NCBI GenBank assembly: GCA_001796965.1
Contig: MGOA01000105.1
Coordinates: 1 to 5,790 of the forward strand
DNA: 5,790 bases
Origin: Chloroflexi bacterium RBG_16_64_43
Lineage (GTDB): Bacteria; Chloroflexota; Anaerolineae; Anaerolineales; RBG-16-64-43
Direction of reading: 5' to 3'
In this document: one piece after another, positions 1 to 4,263 of the stretch
How the letters are laid out: every line of letters starts with the position of its first letter
How positions within the stretch are numbered: the first letter of the stretch is position 1
Notes under the pieces: generated by a model
The model's input: only the letters and a program-made list of their open reading frames with translations
Told to the model about the DNA's origin: nothing
Database searches by the model: none
Made by a program: the position numbers and the translations under genes

Positions 1-2
1 AG

Positions 3-593
3 GCGCGCCGCAAGTTGGCCATGACGGAGGGCGAGTTCCCGCTCACGTTCCTCTCCAGCCCGATCGAAAAGATGCTCATCATCTCGGCCGAGGAGAAGGA
101 TGCCGCATTGCGCCGGCTGCTCGAGTGGGTGGCCGCATTGCGCTCCACCGAGCGCTGGAAGGCTGTGCGCCTGCGCTTCAAGCTGCATCGCGGCGAGAGT
201 GCAGAACGCTTCCGCATCAGACTGCATGAATGGGGCGCAGAGGGCTTTGCGCAGGTTGTCGAGATCGGGCTGTATCCGTTGGTGGCTGCCTCGCGATGCG
301 TCCTCATGTTCAGCACCACGGCCGGGTTGGAGGCTGCGCTTCTCCGCCGCTCGGTCGGCATTCTTACCTTGTCGCGTCCGCTGGACGATTGGGATTTTGT
401 CGGCCGCGGGGTCGCCAGCGCCATTGCCAGCCGCGATGACCTCGAGCGCTTCCTCCTCGCCGCCCAGGAGGGCGAGGCGCCGGGCGAGGCCGCGCGGCAT
501 GCCGCCACCTCTTATCTCGCGCACGTGGGCAGCGCCACCGCCAGCGCGAGCGATCTGATTGAGACGGTGGCCAACCGCCAAATCCCCCTCTAG
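3..593 (+). CDS. GT-B fold glycosyltransferase-like protein, C-terminal part (5' end outside window)
   Basis: The reading frame is open to the left edge, so the first in-window TTG and ATG codons are probably internal and the true start lies upstream. What is visible resembles the C-terminal nucleotide-sugar-binding half of GT-B enzymes of the CDP-glycerol/surface-polysaccharide type. A 'FKLHRGES' stretch stands where such proteins have 'KLHPxE'. It is followed by 'LYPLVAASRCVLMFSTTAGLEAALL', which is the 'YPLLAAADVVLTFSST-GLEAL' pattern around the donor-binding loop and acidic residue. The tail 'SYLAHVGSATASASDLIETV' matches the usual last helix. The role would be transfer of a sugar or polyol phosphate in envelope polysaccharide synthesis at the cytoplasmic membrane face; donor and acceptor are unknown. 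The next gene, a sugar methyltransferase 12 bases away, supports a glycan role. The family call comes from motif recognition only; an epimerase of the same fold is possible. Confidence -1.
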   Translation, partial: ARRKLAMTEGEFPLTFLSSPIEKMLIISAEEKDAALRRLLEWVAALRSTERWKAVRLRFKLHRGESAERFRIRLHEWGAEGFAQVVEIGLYPLVAASRCVLMFSTTAGLEAALLRRSVGILTLSRPLDDWDFVGRGVASAIASRDDLERFLLAAQEGEAPGEAARHAATSYLAHVGSATASASDLIETVANRQIPL

Positions 594-605
594 GCGCCGA
601 GCCAC

Positions 606-1676
606 ATGCCGAGCGAGAAACACACTCTCACGGTCCAACTGCCTCCCGAGCGCGCGCGTCTCATCGCCCGTTCCCTCGAGGTCGGACTCGCGCGGGAAGC
701 GGAAGCGGCGCACACGCTCTCGCCCTACTGGCAACATCACAAGGCCGAGGCTGGCTTCTCCTTGGTCGACGCACAGCGCGGCATCGCCCAGTTGCGCGGC
801 GAAAGTGGCTTCTACTTCCCGGGGCGGTCATATTCCGAGCTAGATTGGCTCAACATGGTCGACCGGCTGCTGTGGCTTTCGGTGCAGCGGCCCGAACCGC
901 CGTGGGCCGGCAGTGATGCGGCGCGCCGGGCGCTCGCACTCTCATTGCCGCGCCTCACACTCGGCGGTGTGCGCCTTGGCTACCCCTGGTTCGGCCGCCG
1001 CCTCTCGTACGATTACCTGCGCGCGCTCCATCATCTGCATTCGATCGCGCCATTCTTCTCGGACGACATCACCTGCGGGCGGCAGCGGCTTGTCGCGCTC
1101 GAGATCGGCCCAGGCACCGGTCTGCTGGCGCTCGCCCTGCGCCAACTCATCCCCAACAGCACGCTCATCCTGGTCGACCTGCCGGAGATCCTCCCCTTCT
1201 CGACGGTGCTACTCTCGCTGACGTTTCCGCAGGCGCGGTTCCTCATGCTTGGGGAGAATAACGCTCGGCTGGTCGATGTCGAGGGATATGATTTCATATG
1301 CCTTACGCCTGCTGCGGCGAATGACCTCCCCAGCGAGTCGATCGATCTTGCGTTGAACACCGACTCGATGCAGGAGATGGAAGCGGAAACAATTCGCACG
1401 TACTTCGGGCTGCTGCGGCGCGTGCTGCGTCCGCCGCGCCGCTTCTATAGCAGCAATCGAATCGAGAAGTGGATCGGGGGGCGCGCGACGCGGCTGGAGG
1501 ACTACCCCTACGGGCCCCGCGACCGGCACCGCTTCTCGCGCATCAACGCGTTCATGCAGAGCCGCTGGGTCTGGCGCAAGATTCGCTACCGCATCCCGTA
1601 CCCGCGGCACGAAGGGCGCCGCGCGGGTGAGCGCGTCATCCAGCAACTAACCGAACTTGCCGTGGAGACGTCATGA
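606..1676 (+). CDS. putative sugar O-methyltransferase, NanM-like, SAM-dependent
   Basis: A 356-residue class I methyltransferase. The SAM-binding glycine loop 'LEIGPGTG' is at residues 165-172. The acidic end of strand 2 is in 'ILVDLPE' (D191), and the segment 'LPSESIDLALNTDSMQEM' (241-258) corresponds to motif IV and its flank. The 'DLPE', 'NT-SMQEM' and late 'SNRIEKW...YPYG' blocks are the pattern I associate with the 'putative sugar O-methyltransferase' family found in capsule and O-antigen clusters. The roughly 160 residues before the SAM loop are also usual there. It would methylate a sugar hydroxyl of a surface glycan or its precursor in the cytoplasm. The ATG at 606 has no clear SD and follows the upstream stop by 12 bases, which fits translation within an operon. 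The downstream gene overlaps its stop codon. The target sugar cannot be read from sequence. The 'RPPRRFY' stretch is less regular than the 'GG-FY' I would expect. Confidence -1.
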   Translation: MPSEKHTLTVQLPPERARLIARSLEVGLAREAEAAHTLSPYWQHHKAEAGFSLVDAQRGIAQLRGESGFYFPGRSYSELDWLNMVDRLLWLSVQRPEPPWAGSDAARRALALSLPRLTLGGVRLGYPWFGRRLSYDYLRALHHLHSIAPFFSDDITCGRQRLVALEIGPGTGLLALALRQLIPNSTLILVDLPEILPFSTVLLSLTFPQARFLMLGENNARLVDVEGYDFICLTPAAANDLPSESIDLALNTDSMQEMEAETIRTYFGLLRRVLRPPRRFYSSNRIEKWIGGRATRLEDYPYGPRDRHRFSRINAFMQSRWVWRKIRYRIPYPRHEGRRAGERVIQQLTELAVETS

Positions 1677-2167
1677 TCCTGGCGATCCTTTCCGACACGC
1701 ACGACGACCTGGGCAACACAGCCCGTGCGCTCGAAATCGCGCGCGCCCGCGGCGTGGCGCATGTTCTGCATTGCGGCGACCTGGCGCGTGCGACAACGCT
1801 GCGTCTGTTTGCGGGGTTGAAGGTGGACTACGTCCACGGCAACATGGATCACGACCTGCCGGCCATTGCGCGGGTGCTTGAGGCGCTCGGCAACGGTAGC
1901 TCCGCCGCTCCGGATTTCCGCGCCGTACTGGATGGGGTGCGCGTGGGAGCAGTGCACGGCCACCGCGCCGAGGCGCTGGATGAACTCGTGCGATATGGCA
2001 ACTTCGATTTCGTGTTCTGCGGGCACACCCATCGCCGCCGCAACGAAATGCACGGGACGACTCAGGTAGTCAACCCGGGGGCCGTGGGCGGCGTGCGGCT
2101 GGAGAGCGCCAGTTTCTGCCTGCTCGACACGGCCGGGCGAGACCTGGAGTTCATCGAGCTCGGCTGA
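1673..2167 (+). CDS. YfcE/MJ0936-type metallophosphoesterase
   Basis: A complete 164-residue protein, the usual size for this compact family. All metal-ligand motifs of the calcineurin-like fold are present in order: 'SDTH' (D8, H10), 'HCGD' (G35-D36), 'GNMD' (G56-D59), 'VHGH' (H95, H97), 'CGHTH' (H118, H120) and the terminal 'NPGAV' (134-138). These proteins hold two divalent metals (often Mn) and hydrolyse phosphodiesters in vitro; natural substrates are mostly unknown. The start is fixed by the ATGA overlap at 1673-1676 with the upstream methyltransferase, so translation is probably coupled. No further gene follows in the operon: the next gene has its own promoter. Whether it serves the glycan pathway or is merely co-transcribed is not decidable here. 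Confidence in the family is high and in any specific function low. Confidence -1.
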   Translation: MILAILSDTHDDLGNTARALEIARARGVAHVLHCGDLARATTLRLFAGLKVDYVHGNMDHDLPAIARVLEALGNGSSAAPDFRAVLDGVRVGAVHGHRAEALDELVRYGNFDFVFCGHTHRRRNEMHGTTQVVNPGAVGGVRLESASFCLLDTAGRDLEFIELG

Positions 2168-2181
2168 TCGCGGCCGGCGTC

Positions 2182-2210
2182 TTGCCAGCCGCGCTCAATC
2201 CGCGTATAGT
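2182..2210 (+). promoter_or_regulatory. sigma70-like promoter of the FtsB/DivIC-like gene
   Basis: TTGCCA (2182-2187) and TATAGT (2205-2210) each match the consensus at 5 of 6 bases and are separated by exactly 17 bases. Transcription would be expected to start near 2217, only about 8 bases before the ATG at 2225. An imperfect 9-bp stem (2170-2178 / 2184-2192, one C-A mismatch) overlaps the -35 box. Confidence -1.
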
Positions 2211-2224
2211 TGGACCGAGGCCGC

Positions 2225-2620
2225 ATGGAAACCCCGTCTGAACCGAAAGCCCAACCCGAACGCTCCAGCCGCTGGATGGCCATCGTAGCGGTCGTCGTGA
2301 TCTTCCTCCTGCTCGGCGAGCTGTGGCGGCGGATCGGTCAGGCGAGCGAGCTGGGGCAGCTCGAGCGACGGCTGGATTCGCAGGTCACGGCGCTTTCGAG
2401 CCAATCGGCCGGTTTGGCGACAGAGATCGCCGGGGCGCGCAGCGACGAGGCGGTTGCGCGCTGGGCGCGCAGCGAAGGCAAGATGGCCCTGCCGGGCGAG
2501 GTGTTGGTGCAGCCGGTAACTCCGGCCTCCGCCGCTCCGGCTGTGTCCGTGGTGGACGCCCAGCCGCCCGCCCTGCCGACCTGGCGCATCTGGTGGGAGT
2601 GGATGTGGGGCGAAGGATAG
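2225..2620 (+). CDS. septum formation initiator family protein (FtsB/DivIC-like), single-pass membrane protein
   Basis: 131 residues from ATG 2225. A TTG 15 bases upstream is less likely because it overlaps the -10 box, and GAGG at 2217-2220 sits 4 bases before the ATG. The layout is that of FtsB/DivIC. A short charged cytoplasmic N-terminus (1-17) is followed by one transmembrane helix (about 18-34, 'MAIVAVVVIFLLLGELW'). A coiled-coil-like stretch (about 40-72) precedes the family's short conserved end, 'EAVARWARSEGKMALPGEVLV' (75-95), comparable to 'E--AREEL-mv-pGE'. Such proteins link FtsL and FtsQ/DivIB in the divisome and help activate septal wall synthesis. A Pro/Ala-rich linker (97-118) and a tail with five Trp in nine residues (120-128) are extra. 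The gene appears monocistronic, with its own promoter and terminator. A generic coiled-coil membrane protein is the alternative. Confidence -1.
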   Translation: METPSEPKAQPERSSRWMAIVAVVVIFLLLGELWRRIGQASELGQLERRLDSQVTALSSQSAGLATEIAGARSDEAVARWARSEGKMALPGEVLVQPVTPASAAPAVSVVDAQPPALPTWRIWWEWMWGEG

Positions 2621-2639
2621 GATCTCGCGCGTGGGGATG

Positions 2640-2670
2640 AAACGGCCGCGTCATTAGACGCGGCCGTTTT
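2640..2670 (+). terminator. intrinsic terminator after the FtsB/DivIC-like gene
   Basis: A perfect 13-bp stem (AAACGGCCGCGTC at 2640-2652 with its reverse complement at 2657-2669) closes the loop ATTA and ends in TTTT (2667-2670). It lies 20 bases after the stop codon. The U-tract favours the + strand; the - strand has an A/G-mixed tail, so action on the convergent pdp transcript would be weaker. Confidence -1.
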
Positions 2671-2693
2671 CGTTACACATTGGCAGCCCCCTT

Positions 2694-2715
2694 CGGGCAC
2701 GGCATGCCGAGCCCG
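2694..2715. repeat. REP-like 22-bp palindrome, copy 1 (imperfect)
   Basis: Left arm CGGGCACGGCA, right arm TGCCGAGCCCG. It is symmetric except for one A-A mismatch at the sixth pair. It shares 17 of 22 positions with the palindrome at 2777-2798. It lies in the intergenic gap between two convergent genes, which is typical of REP/BIME elements. There is no T-run, so it is not a simple terminator. Confidence -1.
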
Positions 2716-2772
2716 CAAAAGTGCATTTTTGGCGACGGCCGCGAATGCAGCAGACCTGCTGGAGCAGGGTCT
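2716..2772. other. structured spacer between the two palindromes
   Basis: This interval holds two further imperfect inverted repeats. One is a 16-base near-palindrome, CAAAAGTGCATTTTTG (2716-2731, one G-T pair). The other is a hairpin with arms AGACCTGCT (2752-2760) and AGCAGGGTCT (2763-2772, one bulged G). TGCATT (2722-2727) can also pair with AATGCA (2744-2749). I see no convincing coding sequence. The whole stretch 2694-2798 may be one repeat unit of about 105 bases, which is inference. Confidence -1.
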
Positions 2773-2776
2773 CGTA

Positions 2777-2798
2777 GGGGCACGCCATGGCGTGCCCC
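2777..2798. repeat. REP-like 22-bp palindrome, copy 2 (perfect)
   Basis: A perfect palindrome: GGGGCACGCCA followed directly by its reverse complement TGGCGTGCCCC. As RNA it would form a 9-bp GC-rich stem with a CATG loop. On the - strand it begins 19 bases past the pdp stop codon, so it could stabilise the 3' end of the pdp mRNA or slow polymerase there. No U-tract follows. Confidence -1.
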
Positions 2799-2817
2799 AA
2801 CAAAGCCCAGGCCACAG

Positions 2818-4125
2818 CTACCCGCGAATGGTCTTGTAGAACAGCGGAAGCGGTTCGACCCGCCTTGAGGAAATGACGAATGCGGCGGGCAATTGTTCGA
2901 GCGCCTGATCGAGCAGCACTTGGGTGCGGGCGTGCACCTCGCACAGCTCGCCACCCGCGTCTATCCGGTCGCCGACCTTGACCTTCATCAGGATGCCGAC
3001 CGCCGGGTCGATCGGGTCGCCCTTCTTAGCCCGGCCCGCGCCCAGCCCCACCGCGCACTCGCCGATAACACGCGCATTGGCTTGGGCCACGTGGCCGGCG
3101 CGCGCCGCGCGCAGCGCGGCGTGGAGCGGCGCGGCAGGCAAGAGCTGCGGACGGTCGACCACCTCCGCCGCGCCGCCCTGGCGCGCGATGAGCGCGCGGA
3201 ACTTGGCCGCCGCCGAGCCATCCTCGAGCCGGGAGAGGGCCAGCCCTCGCGCAGCCGCAATCGAGCGCGCCGCGCCGGCCACCATCAGCAGGTGTGCCGC
3301 CACCTCCAGGCAATGTTCACGGAGGTCGGTTGGGCCACCGCCTTTGAGCGTATCGATCGCCTCGCGCACTTCCAGCGCGTTACCGACGGCGCAGCCCAGA
3401 GGCTGGTTCATGTCCGAGACCAGCGCCACCATGCGCCGCCCGGCGCGTTTGCCGATGCCCACCATGAGTTGCGCCAAGTGGGTGGCCTCCTCGACCGTAG
3501 GCATGAAGGCGCCCAAGCCCACCTTGACATCCAGGACGATGCCCCGCGCCCCGGCCGCGATCTTCTTGCTCATCACGCTCGAGGCGATGAGCGGCAGCGC
3601 CGGCACGGTCCCGGTCACATCGCGCAGCGCATACAGCTTACCGTCGGCGGGGGCCAACTCTCCCGTCTGGCCGCACAGCACCAAGCCGATGTCCTTGAGC
3701 TGGCGCACGAATTCCTCGCGGGTAAGCGTGGCACGGAAGCCGGGGATAGATTCCATCTTGTCGAGCGTGCCACCCGAGAAGCCCAACCCGCGCCCCGACA
3801 TCTTACCTATTGGCACGCCGCAGGCGGCAACGATCGGTTCCACGACGAGGGTCGTCTTATCGCCCACGCCCCCGGTCGAATGCTTGTCGACCGCGAACTT
3901 GACCACTCCGCTCAGGTCGAGCATCTCGCCCGAATGAGCCATGGCGAGTGTCAGGTCGGTTGTCTCACGCACGCTCATCCCGCGCCACAGAACCGCCATC
4001 GCCCAGGCCGAAACCTGGTAATCGGGGATTTCACCCGAGGTCAGGCCGGCGACGAAGAAGTCGATCTCCTCCTTCGTCAGTTCGAGGCCATCTCTCTTCT
4101 TGATGATCAGGTCGACTGCGCGCAT
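2818..4125 (-). CDS. pdp: pyrimidine-nucleoside phosphorylase (thymidine/uridine phosphorylase)
   Basis: 435 residues, the normal length for the DeoA/Pdp family (about 433-440). It cleaves thymidine, deoxyuridine and probably uridine with phosphate to free base and (deoxy)ribose-1-phosphate, a cytoplasmic salvage reaction. Visible regions are an N-terminal helical domain (1-65), the phosphate-binding 'KHSTGGVGDKT' (K81, H82, S83, T92) and the signature 'KMSGRGLGFSGGTLDKMES' (108-126, with S110 and T120). Next come the base-binding residues R168, S183 and K187, and then the PYNP C-terminal domain (about 345-415, 'GAGRAKKGDPIDPAVGI'). All of these correspond to E. coli TP active-site residues. 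K108 rather than Met favours Pdp over strict thymidine phosphorylase (moderate confidence). Odd: F116-S117 replace the usual His-Thr, and 'VGLGAF' replaces 'VGSGAF'. ATG 4125 is chosen for its AGGTG site and a standard N-terminus 'MRAVDLIIKKRDG'. The frame stays open upstream but carries no family sequence there. Confidence -1.
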   Translation of the reverse strand: MRAVDLIIKKRDGLELTKEEIDFFVAGLTSGEIPDYQVSAWAMAVLWRGMSVRETTDLTLAMAHSGEMLDLSGVVKFAVDKHSTGGVGDKTTLVVEPIVAACGVPIGKMSGRGLGFSGGTLDKMESIPGFRATLTREEFVRQLKDIGLVLCGQTGELAPADGKLYALRDVTGTVPALPLIASSVMSKKIAAGARGIVLDVKVGLGAFMPTVEEATHLAQLMVGIGKRAGRRMVALVSDMNQPLGCAVGNALEVREAIDTLKGGGPTDLREHCLEVAAHLLMVAGAARSIAAARGLALSRLEDGSAAAKFRALIARQGGAAEVVDRPQLLPAAPLHAALRAARAGHVAQANARVIGECAVGLGAGRAKKGDPIDPAVGILMKVKVGDRIDAGGELCEVHARTQVLLDQALEQLPAAFVISSRRVEPLPLFYKTIRG

Positions 4126-4129
4126 GGGG

Positions 4130-4134
4130 CACCT
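4130..4134 (-). promoter_or_regulatory. ribosome binding site of pdp
   Basis: AGGTG on the - strand with four bases (CCCC) before ATG 4125. It decides the start within a frame that is open much further upstream. The divergent gene has a very similar GAGGTG-N4-start arrangement. Confidence -1.
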
Positions 4135-4168
4135 GCATGGGCGGGACCTCCGCCACCAACCAGAGGTG

Positions 4169-4197
4169 TTGTTGGGAGGTAGATCGATAAGTATAAT
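4169..4197 (+). promoter_or_regulatory. sigma70-like promoter of the deaminase gene
   Basis: Consensus TATAAT at 4192-4197, with TTGTTG (4169-4174; 3 of 6 consensus bases) 17 bases upstream. The expected start is near 4204, giving a leader of about 60 bases. An inverted pair CCAAC (4156-4160) / GTTGG (4171-4175) overlaps the -35 region and could be an operator, but it is short. Confidence -1.
4190..4195 (-). promoter_or_regulatory. possible -10 box for pdp, overlapping the + strand -10
   Basis: The - strand reads TATACT here (5 of 6 consensus bases), sharing four base pairs with the + strand TATAAT. No good -35 is seen 16-18 bases upstream (the site reads about GGCCCT). The distance to the pdp ATG is 64 bases, which is suitable. 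The call rests on this box alone. Confidence -1.
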
Positions 4198-4210
4198 CCA
4201 GCCAATCGGT

Positions 4211-4239
4211 GCAGGGCCGCCGCGCCGCGCCCGGCCTGC
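4211..4239 (+). other. possible 5' leader hairpin of the deaminase mRNA
   Basis: GCAGGGCCG (4211-4219) can pair with CGGCCTGC (4232-4239) with one bulged G, within the predicted leader. The surrounding sequence is very GC-rich, so chance pairing is a real alternative. It matches no riboswitch that I recognise. Confidence -1.
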
Positions 4240-4253
4240 CTGCCCAGCCTCAC

Positions 4254-4259
4254 GAGGTG
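4254..4259 (+). promoter_or_regulatory. ribosome binding site selecting a GTG start
   Basis: GAGGTG is followed by CAAA and then GTG at 4264. It places the start directly before 'KKADLLLTNGVFLTMD', the usual first strand of this amidohydrolase class. Confidence -1.
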
Positions 4260-4263
4260 CAAA

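Noticed and set aside
2170..2192. Stem after the phosphoesterase stop (arms 2170-2178 and 2184-2192) as a terminator
   Set aside because: It has a C-A mismatch in the stem and no T-run after it, and it overlaps the -35 box of the next gene. It is too weak to call.
2680..2868. Small open frames across the convergent gap on both strands
   Set aside because: They run through the palindromes and into the pdp 3' end, with no SD and no recognisable protein. They are the kind of false ORF that repeats produce.
2818..4125. Loss of the catalytic His in the phosphorylase
   Set aside because: The His-to-Phe change is at the position equal to E. coli His119. The catalytic His (E. coli His85) is in 'KHSTGG' and is present as H82.
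2893..4182. 429-residue + strand open frame opposite pdp
   Set aside because: It is a low-complexity, Arg/His/Ala-rich translation, antisense to a gene whose catalytic residues are all conserved.
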